From assembly GCA_009829735.1 (NCBI GenBank), contig CM020618.1, positions 31,224,894-31,288,893 on the forward strand: a stretch of DNA of 64,000 bases, written 5' to 3'. Of this stretch, positions 22,547-33,867 are shown piece by piece. The notes beneath the pieces are model-generated. The model ran no database searches. It worked only from the letters and a program-made list of their open reading frames with translations, and was not told the DNA's origin. Source of the DNA: Pyropia yezoensis (taxonomy: Eukaryota > Rhodophyta > Bangiophyceae > Bangiales > Bangiaceae). The position numbers were made by a program, and so were the translations under genes. Each line of letters begins with the position of its first letter. The first letter of the stretch is position 1.

Positions 22547-24831
22547 ATGGGGGACCGTGCCGCAACGGGTGGCGGCTTTGCCAACACTGCCGGCGACGAG
22601 GCCGGCACCATGACGACCGAGTGGGGCGCCCCCGTCGGCGACAAGGACCACTCCCTGGCCGCCACCCCGTCGGGGGGGCTGCTGCTGCAGGATACGGTGA
22701 CGCTCAACAAGCTCAGCCGCTTCAACCGCGAGCGCATCCCCGAACGCGTCGTCCACGCACGCGGCACCGGCGCGTACGGCTACTTTCAGGCGTATGGGGA
22801 CGAGTCGGCGCTGACGCGCGCCGCGTTTTTGGCTGCCGCGGCTGAGCGTGTGCCACTGTTTTGCCGGTTCAGTCTTGTCACGCTCTCCAAGTCGGTGGCC
22901 GAGACGTGCCGAGATGTGCGCGGGTTCGCTGTTAAGATGAAGACGTCTGAGGGCATTTGGGATATGGTACGTTTACGGGAGATGGGGCGGTGGTGGTGAT
23001 GACAGGCAGGGGGGGGGGGTGAGGGATGGGGGGGGGGGAGAGAGAGATGTGGTGGTGGGACGGCACTATCGCTGCTGGCATGGTGCCCTTTCCGCTGGTG
23101 GCGTTATCATTGAGACGGCACTGACACCGTGGCTTCCTCTGGGACCCTGCTTTCTGTCAATCTTCCCTTCCCTCCACCTCCCCTGTCCTTCTTGTCTGTC
23201 CGCTTGTTATCCTGTTGTTCTGTTCTTTTTCACGTGGGGAAGGTCTTCAACAACTTACCAGTCTTCTTTGTCCGCGACCAGCGTCACTTTGTGGACGTCA
23301 TTCACGCATTCAAGCCCGATCCCGTAACGAACCTGCAGGACTTTGACCGCGTGTTTGACCTGATGGGGGCGCTCGGTGGGGAAGCGACGCACATGCTCAC
23401 CTACCTGTTCTCGGACCATGGCATTCCTGCAGACTACCAGCACATGGATGGAAACAGCGTCCACGCGTACAAGTTTATCAACGCGGCGGGCAAGGTGACG
23501 TATGTCAAACTGCGGTGGCGGGCGGTGGCGGGCGTGAAGAACCTGACGGAGGAGGAGGCGCACGCGCTGCAGGCGGATGACCTCAACCACGCGACGCGGT
23601 CGTTGTACACGGACATTAAGGAGGGCAAGTTTCCCGAGTGGGAGCTGCAGGTGCAGGTGATGCAGCCGGAGCAGCTTGACGACTTTGACTTTCACCCTCT
23701 TGGTACGTTGCCTCGGTGGCCTGTTCTCTGCCGCATCTTTTGTGTGCGCTGCCGCAGTGGTTCGTCATTGGGGGCGTTTTGTTTGACCGTTGTTGGGGAG
23801 ACGCCTGTTTCCCTTGCTGATGGCAGAGTGCTGACCCTGCCTGTGCGTGTTTTGACCCCCGCGTATGGGCTTGTGCTGAACACTTGCCCGGCCGCCCGTC
23901 TGCCCAAACGGCCTTTCGCCCACAGACTCGACAAAGCATTGGCCAGAGGACCAATTCCCCTTCCGCTCGATTGGCAAGATGGTACTCGATGAGGTGCCAA
24001 GCAACTTCTTTGAGCACACGGAGCAGGCGGCCTTCTCACCTGGGAACATGCTCCCTGGTGCTATTGAGGCGAGGTACGTGAGGGGAACAGAGCGTTTGTT
24101 GCCTCTTGGTCGTTGGGCCTTCTCTGTCGAGAGTTGCTGGTGTTGTGTCGAGTGGGGTCGAGCTTGTGGGCCGTGCACTTTTTTGCTGTCGTATCTGACA
24201 CTCTCGTTGGCTTTCCTTGGCCACATGCTGGTGCATGCTCTGTGGTCTGCTGCGCCCGCACACTCTCCACCATTGTGTCTCTGTCCCTGTTCCTCGTTGG
24301 TTGTGCGCCCCTCTCAGTGAGGACCGGCTGCTTCAGAGTCGTCTCATCTCCTACTTTTCGGCGCACGAGTACCGGGTTGGCACCAATCATTACAAGCTCC
24401 CGGTTAACCGGCCGGTCAACACGGATGGGGGCACCCACAACTACAGTGCGGACGGGCAGATGAACATGGGAGAGAACAAAGGCACCCTCAACTACGAGCC
24501 AAGTCTCGTGCACAAGACCTACCGAGACGAGTCACACGCGCGCTTCCACGCGCAGCCGTTGCCCAAGGGCACGTATGTCCAGGAGGAGATCAAGAAGACG
24601 CTCAACTTTCAGCAAGCGGGCGACCTCTACCGGTCCTTCTCTGAGGAGATGAGGGCCAACCTGGTGAGCAACCTGGCGGCCAAGCTGGCCGACTCTCAGT
24701 CGGACCTCATCAAGAACACCATGGCGGCCCACTTTTTCAAGGCTGACCGGGAGTATGGGCAGCGGGTGGCCGAGGCGATTGGCGCCGACGCGACCGAGAT
24801 GGACTTGATTGCTTCCAAGCTTCGCGACTGA
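22547..24831 (+). CDS. CAT: Catalase (haem), four exons
   Basis: Breaks down hydrogen peroxide to water and oxygen. Exons: 22547-22966, 23243-23702, 23926-24073 and 24318-24831, giving 513 residues, the normal length of a small-subunit catalase. Every intron starts GTACGT and ends AG, and the joins restore family sequence (for example IWDM/VFNNLPVFFVRD and FHPL/DSTKHWPEDQFPF). The active-site signature is FNRERIPERVVHARGTGAYG, with the catalytic His near residue 70. The haem-ligand Tyr lies in RLISYFSAHEYR near residue 350. The usual RDPRGFA reads RDVRGFA. The C-terminus is ASKLRD, so a standard C-terminal peroxisomal SKL signal is not exposed. The start is the first ATG in frame and gives a short hydrophilic N-terminus. 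Confidence 0.96.
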
Positions 24832-25533
24832 TGGTCTTATGAGAGCTTTTGCATGAGTTGATGGTAAACCGTTTTTTTTGTATCCTGTGCTTTTTTGTCA
24901 CGTGGGGTGTGAAGGTCTTGGTGGCAGTGGGCGACGCTACGCTACCAGGTGGTCGACGACCCTGCTGCGAGCGGTGCACGCCAGCGTCAAGAGCGGGTGG
25001 ACGAGCAGGGAAGGGATGTGTGGTCGGGTGCAACGGCCACCGGAGGTCGCAACTGAAGCAAACTGCCGCCAACGCGACAGTGCCCGAAACGGTCGCCGCC
25101 GCCGGTGGCCTCTGCCATAACCGTGACGGGCGCAGGCAGCGCAGAGTGGCTCATATACCAACTCTATCGGCGCCACAGCATCGAGGACAGGCCGCATCTG
25201 GAAGGGGTTGAGAGCTGTCAGTGCCGTGGACGACCAGACGATGATGCCCAGGCCACGCAGACAGGCAGTCAGGGTGAGAAAGGTGCCTTCAGCAACGGCA
25301 GCGGCGTAGCGACAGCATTACGGACTCAGGCTTGGTGAACACCAAAGCCCGCTCACGCACCACTCACCCCCAAGCCGGCGCCACGAAGGTGCACCGAAGT
25401 CGCACCACAAGTGGCACGAAGGTGCACCGAAGTCGCACCACAAGTGGCTAACATCGCCCGATGGTCGGGGCGGTGAAGCAGGCGACAGGCTGTTCCGCGA
25501 AGACAAATACTTTCATGATATGAACAACGTCAG
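24832..25533. other. Intergenic with a 33-bp duplication
   Basis: 3' region of catalase followed by mixed sequence and a direct repeat just before the tRNA gene. No gene is supported. Confidence 0.4.
25381..25446. repeat. 33-bp direct repeat, two copies
   Basis: Adjacent copies at 25381-25413 and 25414-25446 beginning CACGAAGGTGCACCGAAGTC (after the first base or two) are almost identical. The unit itself contains near-inverted GGTGC/GCACC words. Confidence 0.85.
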
Positions 25534-25633
25534 TCCGCGTTAGTCTAGTGGTTAGGATACCTGTCTCTCAATGACGTGAATGCACGTACTCGGATAGGTC
25601 ACAGGTGGCCCGGGTTCAATTCCCGGACGCGGA
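25534..25633 (+). tRNA. tRNA-Glu(CTC): tRNA-Glu (CTC) with a 29-nt intron
   Basis: The acceptor stem TCCGCGT pairs with ACGCGGA. The D arm is GTCTAGTGGTTAGGATA. The anticodon stem CCTGT/ACAGG encloses CTCTCA plus C, giving anticodon CTC. An intron of about 29 bases (25571-25599) interrupts at the standard place, just 3' of the anticodon. The T arm is CCGGG-TTCAATT-CCCGG. Internal promoter boxes A and B are intact, and a five-T Pol III terminator follows at 25637-25641. No CCA is encoded, as expected for a nuclear gene. The spliced length of 71 nt fits the family. Confidence 0.95.
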
Positions 25634-25911
25634 AAGTTTTTAGCAACGGATACGCAGGCAGTGAGTCTATCTTGTTTTGATGCACTGGATCGTCTGGGAG
25701 GCGCGAGGCGTCCCATTACCCCAACCCGGGCGCGTACGTGGGTACGCAGGTCTGGACAGCGTCGAGCGCGCATGCCAATCGCCCAATGCCGCCCACCCCC
25801 TACCACCCCTTCCCGCCCTCCTTGTCTTCCGCTCTTCTCTCGCATCTCTGAAGCCAACTTCCTCCCCGTCGTCCTCCCTACCATCCTTTTGTCTGCTACG
25901 TTTCCCTTACC

Positions 25912-28900
25912 ATGGCCGCCACTTCTGGTGGCTCTGGCCGCCTTCGCCGTGTCTACCCTCCGCCCGACAACATGCTCAGTCCGGCGGGGGCCGCCCTCCC
26001 CCCTCCTCCCGCCCCCCCCCCCCGCAGTCAACCCTCCGGCTGCCGTCCCCCCCACCGCCTCCCCCACCCCTCGATGCACCGGCCCTCCAGGCGTTGCTTT
26101 CCTCCGCACTCGCTACCACCGGCGGGGCCCTCCCCGACGCGCTCGCCGCTGCCCGCCGCGCTGCCGACACCCGCCGCCGGTCTGCCGAGGCGGCTGCTCG
26201 CGCAGCGACGGCCGCCCGCCTCGACGGGGTGGCGCGGTTGGGACGGAGCCTGGCCCTCGGTGCACACCTGTGGGGGACCGTTGCCGCCGCTGCTGGGGAG
26301 GATGGTGAGGGGGGGACAGCGGGGGACGCTGCTGCCGCCACCGCCGCTGCTGCCAGCGGCGGTGCCCCCCGCACTCCTGCCGAGGTGGCCTTGGCAGACG
26401 CCCGCACCCGCGCGGCGGCCGCTGCTGCGCGGTCATCGGCGCATACGCTCGCCTATTTGGCCTTTCTCGCGGCTGCGCCCGGCGAGATGGCGTCCCTGCA
26501 AGGGGAGGTTGCGGCGGCGCTGGCCGCCGCGGGGGGGGGGGGAACGGCTGTCGCCGTCGCCCTGGCTGCGCCCCCGCCCGGTGGTGGCGGTGGCGGCGGC
26601 GGCGGCAAGTCGGCGGGCGCCCCACCGCCGGGCCCCCCTGCCCGCCTGTACGACGCCCACCGGCGGCTGCTGGCGCTGGAGCGCCTGCGCGACGTGGTGG
26701 CGCTCGACGCCCGTGGTGATGCGGGTGCGGCCGCCCGCCTAGCGTCGCTCTTTGCGCCGCTTCCGCCGCTTCGGGCGTCCGTGGAGGCGTGGCTCTTCCG
26801 CCGCGTACTATCTACTGTCGCGGACGTGGCTCGGACCGACCCGCGGTCGCTCGTCGCGGCCCTCCGCATCGTCGACGCGGCCGGTGATGATGACGACTGG
26901 TGGGCCGCCCACGCTGCCGCGTCGGGCGCAGACGACTCGGCGACGCGGGCCGTCCGACCGGCGGCGCGGGCGTACAAGGCGGCAGCAGTGGCGGCGATAC
27001 GGGCGGGCATTGAGCGGCTGTTTGTGGCGACGCTTGGGGGGAGGGGGGGGGGCGCGGGGGGGGGAGGTACGGACGGAGGGGTCGGGGGGGGGGCGGACGC
27101 CGCAGTGGGGGGATTAGGCTCGTTGGGGGGGGGAGGCGGGGCGGGGCTCCTGGGTGTCGTGGTCGACGCGGGGGGCAGCGGGCCGGGCGGCGGGGGCGGC
27201 AGCGGCAGCGGCGGCGTCGGGGCGGGCGGCGGCAGCGGCAGCGGCAGTGGCCTCGGTGGAGGCCCGGGCGCCCCCCCCGGCGCGTCACGCGCTGCGCGTC
27301 GGGCGGCGCGCGAAGCCGAGCGCGTTGCGCGGGTGCTCACCTCCGCGTCCGCCCGGTCGGCCGACCTCGTCACCGTCCGGCGGTACGTTGTGCCATGCTT
27401 TCCTCCCGCCTACCGCATCGCGGCGCTCTACATTCGCGAGTACTCGCTGCGGCTTCTGGCCATCCTTGGGGCGCTCGCGGGGGGGGCCGCATCGGGCGGA
27501 CGGCCGCCCGCCCCGCCCGCCGCGGCCGCCATTGTGCGGTGGTACGTCGGCTACGTCGCCGGTCTCGGCGACTTTGACGGGGGCGGGGAGGGCGGTTTTT
27601 CACCCGCGACGCTGCCGGAATTGCGCTTCCCCGCCGCCGACGGCGAAGCCCTGGGGGGGGCCTATGCCGCCGCCGTGGGCGAGGCCGCCACCGCCGAGGC
27701 GGCGGCGCTCGGCGACGGGTCAGGCGTGGGGGGGGGGGGGGTTCGCCCGGCGCCCCCGTCCGTGCGGTCCGCGGCTGTGGCAGCGGCAGCCGCTGCGGCC
27801 GCCGACGACGCGGCCGCCGTGGCGGTTGCCGCCGCTACGGCCGACCCGGGCGGGGCGGGCGCCGCGGCGGCAGGGGCGGCCGCCGCCGCCGCCGCCGCGG
27901 CCGCGACTGCAGCGGCCGCCGAGGTGGCTGCCGCGGCCGACGCTGGCGCGCCGCTCCCCACGTTTGGCGGCGGCGGCCGCAGCGATAGTGGAAGTGACAG
28001 TGATGGCGGCGGCGGAGGGGGAGGTGGCGGCGGCGGGCGCCCTCCCCCGCTGGTGGGCGTCGCAGCGGTCGAGACTGCCGCCCCCGAGGTCCTCTACGCG
28101 GCCCTCCGCGCCCGCCTGGCCGAGGCTGCGTCCGTTTCGTCTGGGCCGCTGCTCGCCCGCACCGCCGCGGCGGTGGGCGACGCGGTGAGCGTTTACCTCC
28201 GCGCCGCGGGGAGGCGTCTTCGCGCAGGAGAGGGCGGAGGGGTGGGTCTTGCGCCTTTTGCGGCCGCCGCCAATGACGCTGAGCGGGGGGTGGTCTACTC
28301 GGCCGATGTGCACGCGTGGGTGGTGGGGGTGTTGGCGACACCGCCGGGGTCGGAGGGGGGTGCGTCCGCCGCCGGGCTGGTAGCCACGACGTCGGGTGGA
28401 GGTGGCGGCGGTGTCGGTGGCGGGGGTGCGTCGGCTGGCGCTCCGGCCCCTTCCTCGTCGGCGCCACCCCTCCGGGAGCTCCTTGCCCAGACCGACGCCT
28501 ACCCTACCGCCACCCGCGGGTGGCGGTCATACGGCGCGGCCGCGACGGCGGCGGTGGCGGCGCGCGTGGCGGCGCCCGCGGTGGCGGGCTTGGCCGCACG
28601 GCTCTACACCCCCCACAGCGGCACCGAGGTGGTGCTCGACGCGCTCGACGGCCTCGCGACCTCCCTCGACGCCGCCGCGTCGCTGCTGTGCCGCCCGGCG
28701 TGGGAGGCGGTGCTTGGCGTTACCGCGACGCGCGTCGCCGCCGCGTACGTGGCGCCGTTCCTCGCGCTCAGGCCGGTGCGGGGCGGCGGCGGCGGCGGCG
28801 GTGAAGACACGGCAGCGTCGCTGCGCAACACGCGGGCCGTGGCTGTGCAGCTAGCGGCCGACACGGCAGCGATGACGGCGTTTTTTGGCGCCCGGGCGAC

Positions 28901-29351
28901 CGCCGCGACGAGGCCGGCGGTGGTGGCGCGCACTGCCGCGCCGCTGGCGGCGGTCGCGTCGCTCTTCACGGGGCCGGGGGGGGCCTCGGAACTTGCCGCC
29001 ACCGCCGCCATGGCGGGGCAGACGCTCCGCCAGCTTGGCGACGCGCTCGCCGCTGCGGGCGGCGGCGACGGTGGCGACAGCGGCGGCGACGGTGGGGGAA
29101 GGGGTGGGGGTGGGGACGGCGGCCCGCTGGGGGTGCCCCCCTTGCGGGCGCGCACGGTGGCGGCTATCTGGGCGGCCCGCCCTGACATCGACTCCCGCGA
29201 CGTGGCCGCAGCTGTCACGGCGGTGGCGGCCGCTGAAGGGGGGGCCGCCCCGGCCGCCGCGGCGATTGCCGCCGCTGGAGGGGGGGGGCGGCGGGGAGGG
29301 GACGCTCTTGGGGGGGCGCTTCGCTGGACCCCGGCGCCGTCTGTAGGGTAA
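25912..29351 (+). CDS. SEC6: Exocyst complex subunit Sec6 (EXOC3)
   Basis: Tethers secretory vesicles at the plasma membrane as part of the octameric exocyst. The main frame is open from 25680 to 29351 and helical throughout. Sec6-like landmarks are RSLVAALRIVDAA near 26850, YKAAAVAAIRAGIERLF near 26975, and RYVVPCFPPAYRIAALYIREY near 27380 followed by IVRWYVGYVAGL. A long C-terminal helical region follows, with Gly-rich inserts near 27040-27260 and 27960-28040. The first in-frame ATG (25680) lies only 47 bases after the tRNA. A better start is ATGGCCGCC at 25912, but it is one frame off. One missing C in the 12-C run at 26012-26023 would bring it into frame. Family assignment rests on motif pattern and overall helical character. 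Confidence 0.72.
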
Positions 29352-29634
29352 CAAGGGTTGAGTGGGTGGAGGGCGGCGTGAGGGGTTGCTGCCCTGTGAG
29401 CACGCGGTACGCACAGGGTGACGTGTGGCGGCGTGGCGGACGCGATGGGACGTGCCTCTGTCGCCAGACGCCTTGGCCATTTCCGCAGGGAGGGAGGAAC
29501 GGGAACAGCACGCAGTCTCTACATCTACAAGAGTTTCCGGCTCAGGAGCGGTGTGCATCCTGGCGTTGCACTCCCCCCCATCCCTACCGGTGGGAGGCTA
29601 CAACAACAAAAACAATAGCCGCCAGTCTCCTCCC

Positions 29635-31173
29635 CTATGCGGACGACGCTTCCCCACCGTACTTCTTCATAAAGCCCATGTGGAAGTCGCGCATCCTGTT
29701 GACCATCTGGTCCATCGCATCCTCTGTGGGCAGGAAGGTCGTGCGGATGTGGAAGGTGCCCTCTGCTTGCCCAAAGCCCGATCCCGGCACCACGCACACG
29801 CCGGTTGCGTCGAGCAGTTCGTTGGCGTAGAGCCCGTCGGGCTTCATCCCCGCGTCGGCGGCGGCAGCCACCGCGGCGGGCGGCAGCACCACCTTCGGAA
29901 AGAGGTACATGGACCCCTCCGACGCGTTGCAAGACACGCCTGGCAGGGTGTTCAGGACAGCCGACAGCTTGGCCGACTTGCGCCGGAGGCTCTCAAACGT
30001 CGCCTCCATCTCCTTGGTGTAGAGAGCGTACGACGGCTCGCCCTCGACGGGCGGCTTGACCATCACGTCCATCGCCACCTGGCCGGGGATGTTGGAGCAA
30101 AGCGACACCGACGCCAACTTGTACAGCACGCCCATGGCGTGGGGATGGAAGTTGACCACCTCCATGTAGCCGCCACGAAGGCCACACTCACCGATCATGC
30201 CCTTGGAGGTCGAGTGGAAGGACACAAGCTCGACGGGGGACTTCAGCGACCGCACAACCTTCTTAAACGAGGTAAACTTCTTGCCCTCGGCGTACACGTT
30301 GACCTGGTACACCTCGTCCGCCATGAGCACCAGGGTGTGGCGCTCGCAAAAGCGCACTAGCTGCTCCATCCCCTCCTCTGACAGCACCTGACCGGTCGGG
30401 TTGCCCGGGTTGATAACCACCAGCGCGCGGACGGTCGTGCCGGCCGCGACCGCGTCGGCGTAGGCAGCCTCCAGGTCCGCCACACCAACTCCCCATCCCT
30501 TGTCCTCGAGGAGGCCATAGCTGACCCGCCGGGCGGCCATCTTGGTCAGCGCCGCCGAGTAGAGCGGGTACTGAGGCGTCGGCACCATGACGCCGTCGGT
30601 CGGGCCACGGATGAGCATCTCCAGGATGTTCTTCACGCTATCCGACGCCCCATTGGTAAGGAATATGGCGTCCGGGTCGGCGGGCTCCCCACCGTCGCGG
30701 CGGGTAATGTACGCTGCCACATTGGCGCGCACCGAAGGAAGGCCCTTGGACTCCGAGTAGGCGCCCAAGCCATGGGAGGAGGAGAGGAACGCCTCAGCGC
30801 GAGACACCACGTCCGCCGGCAGCTCTGCCCGGATGGCTGGCTGAGACAGCAGCCACGGGCACGCAATCGTCGCGAGCACCTGCCGGAGGTACGTCATTGG
30901 CGCCTGGCCCACCGACTGGGGGTTGCCAATGTTGCACAACACCACCGAGTCAAAGGGGAGGCCCGCGGGCTTGCCGCCAGCGGCCTCCTCCTTGAGTGCC
31001 GCCGCGTAGCGGCCGGCCTTGAGCACCAGCGGCCCTCGGACGGCGTACTCCATTGCCTCGAGCGCGGGGTTGATGCCGTCGGGGGGGCACAGCACCTGGC
31101 GGGGCGAGCCGCCCTCGCAGCCATTCGCGGGGGGAGCGTCCAACGCGGCCTTGGCTGCCGTGGCCGTCGACAT
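29635..31173 (-). CDS. ALAAT: Alanine aminotransferase
   Basis: PLP enzyme interconverting alanine and 2-oxoglutarate with pyruvate and glutamate. 512 residues in a single exon. Family motifs in order: LCNIGNPQSVGQAPMTYLRQV, AYSESKGLPSVRANVAAYI, IFLTNGASDSVKNILEML, ALVVINPGNPTGQVLS, VLMADEVYQVNVY and SFHSTSKGMIGECGLRGGY, in which Lys 324 should bind PLP. The C-terminal GSGFGQAEGTFHIRTTFLP is also typical. The start MSTATAAKAAL at 31173 is preferred; sequence upstream is open only because of base composition. No clear organelle presequence is present, so it is probably cytosolic. It ends about 280 bases from the end of Sec6, tail to tail. Confidence 0.96.
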   Translation of the reverse strand: MSTATAAKAALDAPPANGCEGGSPRQVLCPPDGINPALEAMEYAVRGPLVLKAGRYAAALKEEAAGGKPAGLPFDSVVLCNIGNPQSVGQAPMTYLRQVLATIACPWLLSQPAIRAELPADVVSRAEAFLSSSHGLGAYSESKGLPSVRANVAAYITRRDGGEPADPDAIFLTNGASDSVKNILEMLIRGPTDGVMVPTPQYPLYSAALTKMAARRVSYGLLEDKGWGVGVADLEAAYADAVAAGTTVRALVVINPGNPTGQVLSEEGMEQLVRFCERHTLVLMADEVYQVNVYAEGKKFTSFKKVVRSLKSPVELVSFHSTSKGMIGECGLRGGYMEVVNFHPHAMGVLYKLASVSLCSNIPGQVAMDVMVKPPVEGEPSYALYTKEMEATFESLRRKSAKLSAVLNTLPGVSCNASEGSMYLFPKVVLPPAAVAAAADAGMKPDGLYANELLDATGVCVVPGSGFGQAEGTFHIRTTFLPTEDAMDQMVNRMRDFHMGFMKKYGGEASSA

Positions 31174-32082
31174 GATGAGGGGGGTGGGGGGTGGGGGGTA
31201 GGGGGAAAGGGTCGGAAGGAGGAGCGGGAACGCGGGGAGCAAGGCACCCACGCGAGAAAGAAGCCTTAAGAAGAATGACAGGCTGTTGCTGTTGAGAATG
31301 CCGTGCAAGCTGCACGTGGGACAAGAACCCGCTCGTCGCTCCAAGCAGACACCCCCGCTATTTAATGCTGGACGTCGTGAGGCGGAACAGGACTGTGGAG
31401 CCCTGCTCGAGGCACAGCGCAGAAGGGGGGGCTGGCGCGGAGGCAAGACTTCAGGCGGCTCCCGGCCGACAAGGGGGGCGCACGCGCGTGCGTGTCGTCG
31501 AGCGTGCGCACCGGGGGGCGGATCAAGCGGGAGGCCGGGGCCCCCAATTGCTCGACGATCTGCGGCCCCGAATTTGTGGATAGTCCCCCGTCCTCTCAAC
31601 ACGCGCGATCCCATTGGTCCGGCGGCAACACCTCCCGCCGTGGCACACGCACAATGGAAGCAGGGTGTGACACACGCGACCCGCACGTCACTCGGCTGAC
31701 CAACTAGCGTCAAGGCTGGTGGCGTCTGTCGTCGCCGAGCCTGGAGGAATTGGCTCGACAGCCACACCGTGTCGTCACTCCCCCTTTCCGCCGCCGCCTC
31801 CGATCTTGCATGTCAGCCGCGCCGGTCGTGCAGCCACGGTCGTCCGCAAACGACTGTCTGATGGCGCTTGCTGGTCGTCGACGTCGACACCTGGTCTCAC
31901 CCCAGGCGCACCCCCAACGTTCCGTTGGAAAAAAAGATGGTACAAAAGGCCAGTCCCATAAAATCGAGGCGGGCCGACGGAGCGCAGAAGCAACCAAAAC
32001 CAACAAGGGGGGATGAAGACACAAAAAATCGAGAAAAACGGCCAGCACGCAGACGGACGGCAGCCCGCCAGCGGCAACTGTG
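31174..32082. other. Intergenic: promoter side of alanine aminotransferase
   Basis: Lies between two minus-strand genes. It contains a TATTTAA element (31359-31365), 186 bases above the aminotransferase ATG, and a CCAAT box (ATTGG at 31613-31617). No gene is supported. Confidence 0.4.
31359..31365 (-). promoter_or_regulatory. Possible TATA element
   Basis: TTAAATA on the minus strand in otherwise GC-rich sequence, upstream of the alanine aminotransferase start, with a CCAAT box 250 bases further up. Confidence 0.35.
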
Positions 32083-32787
32083 TTACTGTTGGGTTTCCAA
32101 CGCCTTGACGACCAGCGTCCGCGCCTCAAGGAAGCGGTCCATGCACTTGGCCAGGCACGCGCTCTCCCCCCCCGTCAGCGACGAGCCTGGCTTGGTGATG
32201 CACTTGGCAAAGCACTTGTCCGCCACCGTTTGGATCAGCTCCTGAAGCAGCTGGTCTGACGCCTCGGCCCGGGCGGCGCGGAAGAACTGGGGGGGTGCGG
32301 GGTGGGAAAGGGCGGCAAAGCGACCATCGGCAGGGAGGGAGCAAGTCGGGGGGAGGGGGGCGGAAAAGCGGGGGGAAGCGCGAAAGGGGTAGCACAGCGC
32401 AGGGCAAAAAACAGAGATGGAAAGAACAAGGACCAGTATGACAGCACGCGGGCCGTTCCGGGGCCAACGACAGGGTGGCAACCAGCAGACAGCAGCCAGG
32501 ACGAAACAAGCGCACATCCAAAGCAGAGGCCAAAGCAGTACGCCAGGGTCAGCCACCACCACGCCACGCACCAGTGTGCCGCACATCAGGCTGGCCCAGC
32601 CGCCGGCCAGGCTGCCGTCGTACAAACAAAAAAAGCCCATGAACCAGCCCAGCGCCTCGCCCGCGGCCACGACACACGCCACGTCGGCCACCCATCCCTC
32701 TCCCAGTCTGTCTCCCGCTAGTGGGGCACTGCCCCGTGCCGCACGTACCTCTTCCCGGTCCCGTGGCGTGGCCAGAGACGGGTTCAT
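32083..32787 (-). CDS. TIM13: Mitochondrial small Tim chaperone Tim13, two exons
   Basis: Intermembrane-space chaperone, usually paired with Tim8, that carries hydrophobic precursors to the inner membrane. Exon 1 (32787-32749) encodes only MNPSLATPRDREE. The intron (32748-32287, 462 bases) begins GTACGT and ends CCCCAG. Exon 2 (32286-32083) gives 67 residues; the total is 80, normal for the family. The twin CX3C motifs CFAKC and CLAKC are 15 residues apart, and the linker KPGSSLTGGE and following MDRFLEA match Tim13 rather than Tim9 or Tim10. The splice join is in phase, and the shortness of exon 1 makes this gene easy to miss. Confidence 0.93.
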   Translation of the reverse strand: MNPSLATPRDREEVRAARGSAPLAGDRLGEGWVADVACVVAAGEALGWFMGFFCLYDGSLAGGWASLMCGTLVRGVVVADPGVLLWPLLWMCACFVLAAVCWLPPCRWPRNGPRAVILVLVLSISVFCPALCYPFRASPRFSAPLPPTCSLPADGRFAALSHPAPPQFFRAARAEASDQLLQELIQTVADKCFAKCITKPGSSLTGGESACLAKCMDRFLEARTLVVKALETQQ

Positions 32788-33867
32788 GGTGCCGGCAGCG
32801 GGGGCGGACTCAGATCTGCCCGCCGGACGCAACCTGACGCCGTGTCGAGCACGAGGGGAAGAAGGGGGGGGGTCGGCCGAGGAGCGGGGTAGAAGGAGGG
32901 AGCCAGAGTATTGGGTGGGGGGCGGAGGAAGGCGCGCTGGGAGGAAAGGTGGGGATGCCGGTGCGGTCGCCGTGGACCGCGGCGGGCGGGACGCTGAGCG
33001 GCGTTACCGGGAATGGGGACCGGAAATTGGGCCAAGTCTCCATCCCTCCCACCTGATCATCCAGCAATGCAATGAGGGGCCCGACAAACGCACCCTTTAC
33101 AGACCCGCTGCGTTCCGAGTGGGCGAGGAGTCCACGAGCCACGACCCGCCCACTGACGCCGCGCAGCGCAGAGCGCAGGGCGTAGCGGCGCCCGTGCTGG
33201 CGTCAACGCCACGCACGAGGTGGCTCGACCGAGGGCGCCCCCCCTCCCCACGGCAACCACCCCACGCTGGCGTGTGCCCCCACCGTTCTACAGCGTCGCC
33301 TGCTGTCGTGGGAGAGAGTCCCGGACGGGCGCGGTGGGCGCGCGCTGCCCCACCCCCCCCTCTCCCCGCCCCTGTCGACGCCCCTGTCAACACCGTGGCC
33401 ACCCTGTCAACGCCGAGTCCTCGGCGCCCGCCGCGCCCACCGCGCCACCGGACCGGCCCGCGGCGTGCCTTGGACGGTCTCCCACCTGACGACGCAGTCA
33501 GCCGCCACCCCATTGCCCCTCTCTCACCCCTTGATTTCTACCTTGGTGCCCGTTTCCTTTGCCCGTTTTCCCGGGGCCACCGCACCCCGTCTTCCGTCGC
33601 GACCCCCTGGCTGCCCTCTGCTAGCTGCCGCCGACGCGGCGCTGCGGAGGGCCGTCCGAGGCGCTGTCGGTTTCTGTGGGGGGCTGCCGCTGACGCAGCG
33701 GCGGCCCGTGTTGACCTTTGGGCCGCCCCGGGCGCCGGGATCCTTCGTGGTGCGCGGCGGCTGGTGGTTGGCGGCCCGCATTGGCAGCGTCACCGCCCTC
33801 TCCCTCGCTTCCCGTGCCCTCCCCCATCCCACCCGCTTGTTCTGTTGGGACTGTGAGACGGTGTGCC
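32788..33867. other. Divergent promoter region, Tim13 / kinase
   Basis: About 1.1 kb between the starts of two genes that point away from each other. GC-rich; no convincing gene, TATA box or repeat seen. Confidence 0.4.

Noticed and set aside
24815-24831. Peroxisomal SKL signal in catalase
   Set aside because: The SKL is followed by Arg-Asp before the stop, so it is not at the C-terminus.
31174-31767. N-terminal extension of alanine aminotransferase
   Set aside because: The upstream frame is open only through base composition, has no family similarity and overlaps probable promoter elements.
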